From contig JAAENB010000357.1 in NCBI GenBank assembly GCA_024224995.1, forward strand, positions 1-9,236: a stretch of DNA of 9,236 nucleotides, read 5' to 3'. The notes under the pieces were generated by a model. That model saw nothing but the letters and a program-made list of their open reading frames with translations, was not told where the DNA came from and made no database searches. Position 1 is the stretch's first letter, and each line of letters begins with the position of its first letter. The position numbers were made by a program, and so were the translations under genes. Source of the stretch: a bacterium. GTDB lineage: Bacteria > Spirochaetota > UBA4802 > UBA5550. Positions 1 to 5,998 of the stretch are shown here, piece by piece.

Positions 1-8
1 GGGAAGAG

Positions 9-28
9 AGACGTTGCGTGCAACGTCT
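9..28. repeat. Perfect 9-bp-stem palindrome, left arm of the element
   Basis: AGACGTTGC, a 2-nt loop (GT), then GCAACGTCT. The same hairpin recurs in slightly degenerate form at 202-222, which is what makes the two arms of the surrounding element match. Short stems of this kind are common as dispersed extragenic palindromes. Confidence 0.7.
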
Positions 29-102
29 TTACGGGTTGGTTTCCCGGAGATTTGTCCCGGGTCAACACCACAGAGGGGTTAAACCCCAAATAAACACCGT
101 GA

Positions 103-122
103 GGGCACGGCACGCCGTGCCC
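103..122. repeat. Perfect G+C-rich palindrome (9-bp stem)
   Basis: GGGCACGGC, loop AC, GCCGTGCCC. It is followed by CCTAC, as in the dispersed palindromes with CCCCTAC ends found in many environmental bacterial genomes (recalled, not searched). It could form a very stable RNA or DNA hairpin. No T-tract follows on either strand, so it is not a standard terminator. Confidence 0.65.
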
Positions 123-137
123 CTACACGTACCGAAT

Positions 138-159
138 CCCCTCGCAGGGGCCGCACTCC
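138..159. repeat. Single copy of the CCCCTCGCAGGGG dispersed repeat
   Basis: This 22-bp stretch matches 5104-5125 at 21 of 22 positions. It contains a 5-bp stem (CCCCT/AGGGG) with loop CGC. At the distant site the same unit is tandemly repeated with an 18-bp period. The match across 5 kb shows a dispersed repeat family rather than coding sequence. Confidence 0.65.
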
Positions 160-201
160 TTCCCGGAATCTCCATAACCCTTGCCTGAAACCAGCCCGTA
201 A

Positions 202-222
202 AGGCGTTGCACTGCAACGTCT
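202..222. repeat. Palindrome in the right arm of the element
   Basis: CGTTGCA, a 1-nt loop (C), TGCAACG, extended by A-T, G-C and G-T pairs to a stem of about 10 bp. It is the inverted counterpart of the hairpin at 9-28. Confidence 0.6.
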
Positions 223-253
223 CTCAGAACCAAACCCTTGCCCGGAGCCTGCA

Positions 254-289
254 CAGAAACGGACCCCGATCCCTTTCTTACCGATCACC
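254..289. repeat. Intergenic repeat pair downstream of the TPR gene
   Basis: Two short motifs recur in the gap after the next minus-strand gene. CAGAAACGGACCCCG (254-268) matches 1928-1942 at 14 of 15 bases. ACCGATCACC (280-289) is identical to 2027-2036. In both places the second motif lies 4-5 bases beyond the stop codon of a minus-strand gene. The role is unknown. The rest of 225-294 holds nothing else recognisable. Confidence 0.5.
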
Positions 290-294
290 TTCCC

Positions 295-1818
295 CTATCT
301 CCCCCACTCCCATTTCAAGTCTCCAAGAGTCTCTTCCACTTTATCCGTACCGGAGATCCCTATTGAACGTCCGGCTTCAAGGGCCCGCTCAAGTATGGCG
401 ATCCCTTCTTCTCTGCGGTTCCTGGCAATAAGAAGCGAGCCCAGGACCCGGCCCGACTGGAAAAGACCCAGGGCGTCTTCCAGCTGTTCGGCCAGGTGAA
501 ACGCTTCCGCTTCCAGGGTGACCATTTCGAGAATATTTTTTTTCTTGAATTCCATCATGGCCAGGGTATGGAGGATGGGAATCTGGCCTTTTTTGTCCCC
601 GATCTCCTTGCGAAGGGCAAGTGACTGCTCCAGGGACTCCCGGGCTTTTTCATGGTCGCCCATGGTTGTATGGAGACGGCTGATATTATTCAGGGTTACC
701 CCCTCCCCGCTTTTGTCGCCAATTTCACGGCGAATTGCCAGGGACTGTTCCATGCAGTCTATTGCCAGGTCGTAATTTCCCCTGGCGGTGTAGACCTGGC
801 CCATGTTATTCAGAGTTACCCCTTCATTATTTAAATCTCCAAGCTGCCTGTTAATTGATACGGATTGCTCCAGGTTTTCCAGTGCGCTGTCGTAATCGCC
901 CCTGGCAGTAAAAACCTGGCCGATATTATTCAGCACCTCTGCTTTGTTCGCCAGGTCTTTCTCTTCGGGCTCCGCTAATAATTCAAGCACATCATATGCC
1001 AACCTGAAATTCGAGAGTGCCCTGTCGAGTCTTCCGGTTCTAAAAGATATGAGCCCCATTTTATTCGGACTCCACCAGGGAACCTCACTGCCAAAAACCT
1101 CTTCCACCAGGGCGCATACATGCAGGGCATCATCCAGTTTCTGTTCGGTTATATAAACAGAGCTGAGCTCCTCTCCCAGGTCATAGATCTTTTTTTTGTT
1201 TTCCGCAAGATGAAAATGCGCGAACGCGGCAGCCACATCTTCCCGGTGATAAAAATATCGACCGGCGATCTCGTGATACTCAGAGCTCATCTCTTCGAAA
1301 ATATCATACTTTAGAAAAAGCTCCCGCACCACTGCGGGGATTGAATAATAGAGCAGTTCCAGCTCCGTGTCAATGCTCACTTCTACAAGGGTCAATTCAT
1401 TAAGCCGGATGAGGGCCTGGTGCAGGTTCTCATCAAATCCCTGGAGAAGAAAGGCTGTTTCTGTTACGGGTTTTTCATAGTAGAAGAGAACTTCGGCAAG
1501 AGACTGTTCTTCGGCGCTTGCCCTGTCCCAGAGCCTTTCAAGAAAAAGTTCCCTGTTTATTTCGGGCAGGGCTATTTCACGGAACTTTTCAATTCCCGTA
1601 CTAAAAGAATCAATCCGTTCCCGGATCTTCTCTCCGGTTGATACGGGAACTATTACATCACAAAACGGGCAATACTCTTCACGGTCTTTTTCTCCTGTTT
1701 CTTTATTATCAATATCAAGAACCAGGGGAAACCGGTGTTTTTCATTGATCGAACAGCTTACTCTGTATACGGCTTTGCCCATATGTTTTGTGATGCCCTT
1801 TTTTACGATTATCAGCAT
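295..1818 (-). CDS. TPR protein with CxxC N-terminus and STAND-like winged-helix region
   Basis: This 507-residue cytoplasmic protein has no signal peptide or membrane segment. Residues 14-60 form a small domain with C22 and a C50-P-F-C53 pair, possibly half of a zinc site. Residues about 85-170 resemble the winged-helix module that follows the NTPase in MalT/NB-ARC-type STAND proteins. From 297 onward come 40-residue kinesin-light-chain-type TPR units: 297-336, 337-376 and 377-416 are clear (each begins NN[IM] and carries LEQS or MEQS in the second helix), with weaker units to about 490. The 120-bp period is visible in the DNA. No Walker A motif is present, so a scaffold or regulatory binding role is inferred. 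The ATG at 1818 has no good Shine-Dalgarno; ATG at 1782 (residue 13, before GKAVYRV) is an alternative. Partner and function are unknown. Confidence 0.85.
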   Translation of the reverse strand: MLIIVKKGITKHMGKAVYRVSCSINEKHRFPLVLDIDNKETGEKDREEYCPFCDVIVPVSTGEKIRERIDSFSTGIEKFREIALPEINRELFLERLWDRASAEEQSLAEVLFYYEKPVTETAFLLQGFDENLHQALIRLNELTLVEVSIDTELELLYYSIPAVVRELFLKYDIFEEMSSEYHEIAGRYFYHREDVAAAFAHFHLAENKKKIYDLGEELSSVYITEQKLDDALHVCALVEEVFGSEVPWWSPNKMGLISFRTGRLDRALSNFRLAYDVLELLAEPEEKDLANKAEVLNNIGQVFTARGDYDSALENLEQSVSINRQLGDLNNEGVTLNNMGQVYTARGNYDLAIDCMEQSLAIRREIGDKSGEGVTLNNISRLHTTMGDHEKARESLEQSLALRKEIGDKKGQIPILHTLAMMEFKKKNILEMVTLEAEAFHLAEQLEDALGLFQSGRVLGSLLIARNRREEGIAILERALEAGRSIGISGTDKVEETLGDLKWEWGR

Positions 1819-1830
1819 TATTAATGTTTA

Positions 1831-1859
1831 ATATTGCCATTGTAGCTATTTATGGTCAA
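1831..1859 (-). promoter_or_regulatory. Weak candidate promoter for the TPR gene
   Basis: On the minus strand a TTGACC (1859-1854) is followed after 17 bases by CAATAT (1836-1831), which matches only 3 of 6 consensus -10 positions. It ends 12 bases before the first possible ATG, so a start at 1782 would leave a more normal leader. An alternative -10 (TACAAT, 5 of 6) overlaps the spacer but lacks a -35. Confidence 0.25.
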
Positions 1860-1887
1860 AAGGGCTATCTTTTTTTTGTGACAGCAT

Positions 1888-1914
1888 CTCAGAGCTCTTT
1901 ATAAGAGCTCTGAG
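1888..1914. promoter_or_regulatory. Perfect 12-bp dyad upstream of the TPR gene
   Basis: CTCAGAGCTCTT, loop TAT, AAGAGCTCTGAG. No T-tract follows on either strand: on the minus strand the next run is A-rich, and the T-run lies on the wrong side for the plus strand. It is therefore a poor rho-independent terminator. It lies about 70 bp upstream of the TPR gene start and about 127 bp beyond the elyC-like stop. It could be an operator, or an RNA stem ending the upstream transcript. Confidence 0.5.
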
Positions 1915-1927
1915 GTAAATTAATTTC

Positions 1928-2036
1928 CAGAAACAGACCCCGGTATACAACCAGTTTCTGACCTATTTTTCCCGGCCCAGCCGGTGTTGTTCTTAACCGA
2001 TTACCGATAACCCCGCCCAAAGGGCGACCGATCACC
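1928..2036. repeat. Intergenic repeats after the ElyC-like gene
   Basis: This stretch holds CAGAAACAGACCCCG (1928-1942) and ACCGATCACC (2027-2036), both also found at 254-289 in the same order. Between them, around 1995-2010, are imperfect ACCGAT-type repeats. A small CGCCC-AAA-GGGCG hairpin is at 2014-2026. CAGAAAC at 1928-1934 can pair with GTTTCTG at 1954-1960. There is no coding sequence. Confidence 0.5.
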
Positions 2037-2040
2037 ATTC

Positions 2041-2808
2041 TCAATACTCCGCGTGCCCCAGAATACCATAAATAAGAATCCCAACATTTTCATGAATATA
2101 AATATACGAAAGCTCCAGCGCGCCGCTTGCGGGCAAAAAATCCCTGAAGTCATTAACCCTTCCGGAAACAAAATAATCAACAGGCAGTGCCGTAGGATTA
2201 AGACCAACGGCCTTAAAGCAGCCCTTTGATCTTTTCATATGAAAGGCTGAAGTGATAAGAAGAAACTTTTTAAAGCCCTGTTTCTCTATGACCTTTTTTG
2301 TCCGTTCCGCGTTTTCCCTGGTATTCCGGGAACCGGATTCAACCAGGATCTTCTCTTCCGGAAGGCCCCAGCGCAGCGCGAATTTTTTCAAGACCCGTGC
2401 TTCCGATTTATTGCTCCCAAAGAGAGAACCGGTCCCTCCTGAAATTATCAAATAATCGACTGTTCCGCTTTTTAAGAGTTCCATACCCCGGAGGATGCGG
2501 TCTACTCCGCGCGAAAATTCCACCGCAGTAGTGTCACTTAAATTAAGATTAACAACCCCGGTTAAAACAACAGCTGCTTCATAATGAGTGCCGTCAAATT
2601 CAGGAGTAATTGAATGTTCAAGTCTGTACATAAGCTTGTTTGAAACAAAGGGAGTAGACAGGAAATATATTAGAAGGAACAAGCCCCAGTAGACAATTTT
2701 CCCGGAACGGGAAAAACGCGCGCGCAGCCCCGCAACAACAAGAATACCTGTTATCCACACCAGGGGATCAAGAATGAAGGTTACTACTTTAGAAAGGATA
2801 AAAAACAT
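2041..2808 (-). CDS. ElyC/YdcF-like membrane-anchored DUF218 protein
   Basis: 255 residues, close to the usual length of ElyC (about 259). Two hydrophobic segments at about 8-28 and 38-57 anchor it, as in ElyC. The DUF218 domain (about 75-235) shows the family signatures VVLTG (80-84), ISGGTG (122-127), ESGSRNTREN (157-166) and LLITSAFHMKRS (183-194). E. coli ElyC is needed for envelope integrity and undecaprenyl-phosphate-linked wall synthesis; YdcF and SanA are relatives, so the exact role here is open. The ATG at 2808 directly abuts the TAG of the upstream fusion enzyme, with no spacer and only a distant GGGG as a ribosome site, which suggests translational coupling. No clear terminator follows. 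Confidence 0.88.
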   Translation of the reverse strand: MFFILSKVVTFILDPLVWITGILVVAGLRARFSRSGKIVYWGLFLLIYFLSTPFVSNKLMYRLEHSITPEFDGTHYEAAVVLTGVVNLNLSDTTAVEFSRGVDRILRGMELLKSGTVDYLIISGGTGSLFGSNKSEARVLKKFALRWGLPEEKILVESGSRNTRENAERTKKVIEKQGFKKFLLITSAFHMKRSKGCFKAVGLNPTALPVDYFVSGRVNDFRDFLPASGALELSYIYIHENVGILIYGILGHAEY

Positions 2809-5061
2809 CTATCTGGCACTTATTCCCCTGGGGGGTATTTTCGCAACGACATCACTCTTGATATCGCCAATAGTCCGGCAGCCCGTAAGGATCATTGCCT
2901 TTTTTAGCTCATCCTGAAGGCTGTTCAGGTAAAATGATGTACCGTCCGCTCCTTTTCCCACTGCCGCGATAGCGACGGGCCTGCCAACAAGGACAATGTC
3001 GGCACCAAGAGCAATCCCTTTCATAATGTCTCCCCCGGTTCTAAATCCGCCGTCTATCATTATCGTAAGTTTTCCCTTTACTGCTTTTACAATATCTTCC
3101 AGTACATCCATGGTTCCGGGCATTTCATCCAGTACCCTGCCGCCATGATTGGAGATAATTATCGCAGAAACTCCCGCTTCCGCCGCAAGAACAGCATCCC
3201 CGGGATTCATAATGCCCTTTAAAACAAAAGGAAGTTTTGTTGATGATATAAGTTCCTGCAGATCTTCCGGGCTTTTGGGCCCAACTGCCTGGTTTTTTAA
3301 AGCCATGGTTTTAAAAACAACAGCGTCTATATCCACACCTACAGCAAGAGCTCCCGCCTGTTCCGCTGCTTTTATTCTTTTGATAATCTCTTTATTGTCT
3401 ACCCGTGGTTTGAATATGGGTATGCCGAAGCCTTTTTCTTCGGAAATAGCGCTGAGGCCAATCAAATATTTTTTTGGAGAAGCCCCGTCGCCCACAAAGG
3501 CAATGGAGCCAGCGTTAATAGAACCTTTAACAATAGCCCTGTTATAATCAAGCTCATCAACAGCGCCGCCCAGGTTAGTAACTGCCCCGGTGATGGGCGC
3601 TGCCATTACCGGTAATGAGAGATTCATGCCGAGAAAATTAGTCGCGGTGTCCGGGTCCGATATATCATGTATAAGCCTTGTCCTGATCTTATACTCTTTA
3701 AGCGCTTCAATATTCCTTTTAAAACTCGCGCCGGTCCCAACGCCTCCCATTCCGGGTACTCCCGTGGGACACTCTTTTCCGTCGCAGTTTTTGCACACAT
3801 AGCAGATCTTTTTGAATTGTTCCCGTGCCGCCTGGTGGATCGCTTCCATTGACAGCTGCGGTTCTTCAGTGATTTCTACCTGTAGTAATTCCATGCACCG
3901 GGCAACACTCTTTTCCGCTTCTTTAAGGGTTTTTCCCACGGCGATAATATTGCCGGCCTTTTCAACATTGGAACGGGGAACAACGATCTTATCCCCTGCT
4001 TTTACATTCAAAAAAATCTCTTCTATTCCGGGAACTTTCAGTGCTTCTTCCAGCCCCGTAATACTTTTTACCATCCCGGGCTCCGGAATAATCGCTCTTT
4101 CAATAGCGACCCGGTTAAAAACAGGCTCAAGATTGCCGGGCTCCTGTCCCTGGGCAACCTCAATAGCAGCCTTCATGAGGTCTACTCCCGTAGAAAGGGG
4201 ATAGGTATAGGCAGACATAAATCCCCCTGAAAGACGCGCCGCTATTTCGCCAACCATTGCCCCGTCTTTAGTAACCTTGATATCACCCTTCGCCTCTCCT
4301 ATTGTTATGCCAAGAGCCCGTATCCCCATTTTCATGACTTTACAGGCTCCATCAAGCATTTCTTGAGGAAGAGCCGAAGGCATACTGTGCCCTGTTTCAA
4401 TGAAATAGGGCGGATATTCAATTATCCTGTCGGCGACTCCGGTTATGGTGATCTCGTCATTATAGATTACCGCGTCAATAGAAAGCTCCGGGCCTTCCAT
4501 AAATTCTTCAATTATGATTTCTCCGCTTGGAGAGGCGCTTTTCGCGAATTTAAAAGCATCTGCCACCTGGCTGGAATTATCGATCCTCATTACACCGCGG
4601 GCTCCCATATTGTCCGAGGGTTTTATTACAAGAGGGAACGTAAGAATTTTACACGATTTTTTCGCGTCCGAAAGAGACCAGACCGGCAGGAAAGCGGGAG
4701 AGGGAACGCCGTATTCTTTAAACCTCATTCTCATTTTGATCTTATTTGTGGCCGCTTCCGCGTCCTCAAATTTCAATCCCGAAAGATTTAAAGCGTTCGC
4801 AACAGCAGCCACTGTCATGGAAGCATCCGTTCCGGCAGTAAGAACAGCGCTTATTGGGGTAATTTCATTCTGAGCCTTTGCTACCCGGACCGAACCGTCA
4901 ATGTCCCTGGTGCTCATTACAATAGGAATATCCGCGTCCTTCATCCCTATGGCATCGGGATTATAATCGGTAACAATGACCTGTAATCCCATATTCTTTG
5001 CTGTTTTAATTACCGGGGTTTGAAGGAGACCGCCTCCAATAATCATTATAGTCTTTTTCAA
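2809..5061 (-). CDS. ATP-grasp ligase fused to FMN-dependent alpha-hydroxy-acid dehydrogenase
   Basis: 750 residues from the TTG at 5061, which has AGAGG (5072-5068) six bases upstream. A longer frame from ATG 5157 runs through the 18-bp repeat and gives an improbable Cys-rich leader. Residues 1-400 are a PurK/CarB-like ATP-grasp: dinucleotide-type start IMIIGGG (5-11), IKPSDNMGARG (146-156), EEFMEGPELSID (185-196) and metal-binding GEIAARLSGG (271-280). Residues 420-431 hold four cysteines (C420, C423, C426, C431) before PGMGGVGTG, as in anaerobe alpha-hydroxy-acid oxidizing proteins. The FMN barrel follows to 750, with K615, catalytic SNHGGR (637-642, H639) and phosphate-binding DGGFRTGGD (670-678). 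Each half keeps its key residues, so both are probably active. ATP-dependent ligation of a carboxylate together with oxidation of a 2-hydroxy acid (or a related FMN reaction) is inferred; substrates are unknown. It is cytoplasmic and leads a two-gene unit with the ElyC-like gene. Confidence 0.9.
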   Translation of the reverse strand: MKKTIMIIGGGLLQTPVIKTAKNMGLQVIVTDYNPDAIGMKDADIPIVMSTRDIDGSVRVAKAQNEITPISAVLTAGTDASMTVAAVANALNLSGLKFEDAEAATNKIKMRMRFKEYGVPSPAFLPVWSLSDAKKSCKILTFPLVIKPSDNMGARGVMRIDNSSQVADAFKFAKSASPSGEIIIEEFMEGPELSIDAVIYNDEITITGVADRIIEYPPYFIETGHSMPSALPQEMLDGACKVMKMGIRALGITIGEAKGDIKVTKDGAMVGEIAARLSGGFMSAYTYPLSTGVDLMKAAIEVAQGQEPGNLEPVFNRVAIERAIIPEPGMVKSITGLEEALKVPGIEEIFLNVKAGDKIVVPRSNVEKAGNIIAVGKTLKEAEKSVARCMELLQVEITEEPQLSMEAIHQAAREQFKKICYVCKNCDGKECPTGVPGMGGVGTGASFKRNIEALKEYKIRTRLIHDISDPDTATNFLGMNLSLPVMAAPITGAVTNLGGAVDELDYNRAIVKGSINAGSIAFVGDGASPKKYLIGLSAISEEKGFGIPIFKPRVDNKEIIKRIKAAEQAGALAVGVDIDAVVFKTMALKNQAVGPKSPEDLQELISSTKLPFVLKGIMNPGDAVLAAEAGVSAIIISNHGGRVLDEMPGTMDVLEDIVKAVKGKLTIMIDGGFRTGGDIMKGIALGADIVLVGRPVAIAAVGKGADGTSFYLNSLQDELKKAMILTGCRTIGDIKSDVVAKIPPRGISAR

Positions 5062-5093
5062 TTCCTGCCTCTTACACCAGTTTTTTTGAAAAC

Positions 5094-5143
5094 AGGGGTC
5101 GCACCCCTCGCAGGGGCCGCACCCCTCGCAGGGGTCGCACCCC
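5094..5143. repeat. 18-bp tandem repeat (2.8 copies) in the fusion-gene leader
   Basis: Units at 5094-5111, 5112-5129 and 5130-5143 (partial) follow AGGGG[TC]CGCACCCCTCGC. Each unit boundary can form a CCCCT-CGC-AGGGG stem. The unit length is a multiple of three, so the reading frame stays open and encodes C-x-P-C / C-E-G-C repeats, but a copy in non-coding DNA at 138-159 argues that this is a structural DNA or RNA repeat. It lies between the likely transcription start and the TTG start. Confidence 0.75.
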
Positions 5144-5165
5144 CTAAAAAACAACACTACTCCAC

Positions 5166-5174
5166 ATTATGTCA
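5166..5174 (-). promoter_or_regulatory. Candidate extended -10 for the fusion gene
   Basis: On the minus strand TGA-CATAAT (5174-5166) fits an extended -10 (TGn then 5 of 6 consensus) in a strongly A+T-rich region. No convincing -35 is found at 16-18 bases. It would give a leader of about 100 nt that includes the 18-bp repeat. Confidence 0.3.
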
Positions 5175-5251
5175 CATTAACTTAAAATATTCTATAAAAT
5201 AGTCAATCAATTATTGTTTATTATGATAAATTTTGATGAATAATAATAGAC

Positions 5252-5280
5252 TTGACAGGAGCGTAAAAAAGGAATTTAAT
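5252..5280 (+). promoter_or_regulatory. Sigma70-type promoter of the lipoprotein operon
   Basis: A perfect TTGACA (5252-5257), a 17-base spacer and TTTAAT (5275-5280, 5 of 6 matches to TATAAT). Predicted transcription starts near 5287, about 42 bases before the lipoprotein ATG. The spacing and near-consensus boxes make this the best promoter in the window. Confidence 0.7.
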
Positions 5281-5289
5281 AAAAAAGAT

Positions 5290-5316
5290 GGGCAGTATAA
5301 CAAATAGCTGCTGCCC
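5290..5316 (+). promoter_or_regulatory. Leader stem-loop next to the lipoprotein ribosome site
   Basis: GGGCAG (5290-5295) can pair with CTGCCC (5311-5316) across a 15-nt loop. The GGAG ribosome-binding site (5319-5322) begins three bases downstream, so the stem could affect translation or protect the 5' end of the transcript. A 6-bp stem can arise by chance. Confidence 0.35.
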
Positions 5317-5328
5317 CCGGAGTTTATA

Positions 5329-5952
5329 ATGAAATATACCTGTAAAATCCTGATGTGTCTTTTTTTCTTCGCAGCTCTTCTCCTTTCGGAATCTGCCTGT
5401 TCAAAAAAAATCCAAAAAGAGACCACTAAAGAAGAGGCCGCTAAAGAAGAGGCCGCTAAAGAAGATACCACTAAAAAAGATACCGCTAAAGAAGATACTA
5501 CTAAAAAAGATACCACGGCATCAAAAAATATTGAAGCTGCCGTCACCCCGGAGAAAACCGGAACCGATAAAAACGGCAATAAAATCAATGATGAGACAAA
5601 AACCACGCCTTCTGTAGTAACCAAAAATAAATTTGCCGGAACATATTCATATATCCAGACAGGGTTTACCGGCACCCTGGTTATTGGCATAAAAGACAAT
5701 GCATATTATGGCACTTTAAAATTCAACAATTGGGGAAAAGGCATTCCCCAACCCCTGAAAGAGTTTCGAATCACGGAAAGTAAGATTTATTTTGTTCGTT
5801 CCATTAGAACCCAGGAAGAACTGAAAAAATACGGCGGTACAAGAACTTTTACCCAGCAATATTACGGTGCCTTTACTCCCGACGGTTTAAAGATCAGCGG
5901 CTATTATCTCTATTCCGGGTCTGAGACTAAATGGAAAGCAAAACGGAAGTAA
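5329..5952 (+). CDS. Putative lipoprotein with Lys/Glu-rich repeat stalk
   Basis: 207 residues. GGAG six bases upstream supports this ATG. Residues 1-23 form a signal peptide (basic start, hydrophobic core 7-19) ending in ESA-C24, a relaxed lipobox with Glu at -3. Residues 33-62 are six five-residue repeats (TKEEA / AKEDT / TKKDT types), then a Thr/Lys-rich stretch to about 100, likely an extended stalk. Residues 101-207 are rich in aromatic and alternating residues (FAGTYSY, GTLVIG, YYGTLKF, YYGAF, ISGYYLY, ending W-K-A-K-R-K), suggesting a small beta-barrel or lipocalin-like domain; no named family is recognised. It probably faces the periplasm or surface. It is first in an operon with the next two genes, 46 bases before the GTG of the second. 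It is more A+T-rich than its neighbours. Confidence 0.8.
   Translation: MKYTCKILMCLFFFAALLLSESACSKKIQKETTKEEAAKEEAAKEDTTKKDTAKEDTTKKDTTASKNIEAAVTPEKTGTDKNGNKINDETKTTPSVVTKNKFAGTYSYIQTGFTGTLVIGIKDNAYYGTLKFNNWGKGIPQPLKEFRITESKIYFVRSIRTQEELKKYGGTRTFTQQYYGAFTPDGLKISGYYLYSGSETKWKAKRK
5425..5514 (+). repeat. Six 15-bp tandem repeats in the lipoprotein gene
   Basis: Six in-frame units of the form [AG]CTAAA[GA]AAGA... encode TKEEA, AKEEA, AKEDT, TKKDT, AKEDT and TKKDT. The near-identity at DNA level, including third positions, suggests recent slippage or unequal exchange, so copy number may vary between strains. Confidence 0.85.
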
Positions 5953-5998
5953 CATCTGCTTTTATAGCTAAAACTCACCGGGAAAGGGAGGAAATTCA

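Larger units (their letters stand above)
7..224. mobile_element. MITE-like palindromic element bounded by imperfect inverted repeats
   Basis: The left arm (7-42) and right arm (188-224) are reverse complements over about 36 bp, with two substitutions and a one-base indel; both contain AACG/CGTT-rich hairpins. The interior has no credible gene. It is filled with further palindromes: GGGGTT-A-AACCCC at 75-87, a 9-bp stem at 103-122 and CCCCT-CGC-AGGGG at 138-150. No transposase and no clear target-site duplication is seen, although the left flank is cut by the window edge. A non-autonomous element or a composite of REP-type repeats would both fit. Confidence 0.5.

Noticed and set aside
79..288. 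Minus-strand frame in the palindrome region
   Set aside because: The composition is Arg/Gly-rich, driven by palindromes; there is no ribosome site and no recognisable domain.
1..294. Possible tRNA, small RNA gene or riboswitch in the hairpin-rich region
   Set aside because: The stems are simple palindromes with no cloverleaf, conserved core or terminator, so a repeat element explains them better.
1888..1914. Rho-independent terminator
   Set aside because: The stem is perfect but no T-tract follows on either strand; kept only as a dyad.
4363..4791. Plus-strand frames inside the fusion enzyme gene (also 3149-3547 and 3812-4204)
   Set aside because: They lie antisense to strongly conserved ATP-grasp and FMN-domain codons and have no motif of their own.
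5094..5143. Cys-rich CxxC peptide at the N-terminus of the fusion enzyme as a metal-binding domain
   Set aside because: It is encoded by an 18-bp repeat with a non-coding copy elsewhere, and a better TTG start lies downstream.
5211..5699. Minus-strand open frame with Val/Ser/Leu repeats
   Set aside because: It is the antisense of the lipoprotein's 15-bp repeats and crosses the divergent promoter region.
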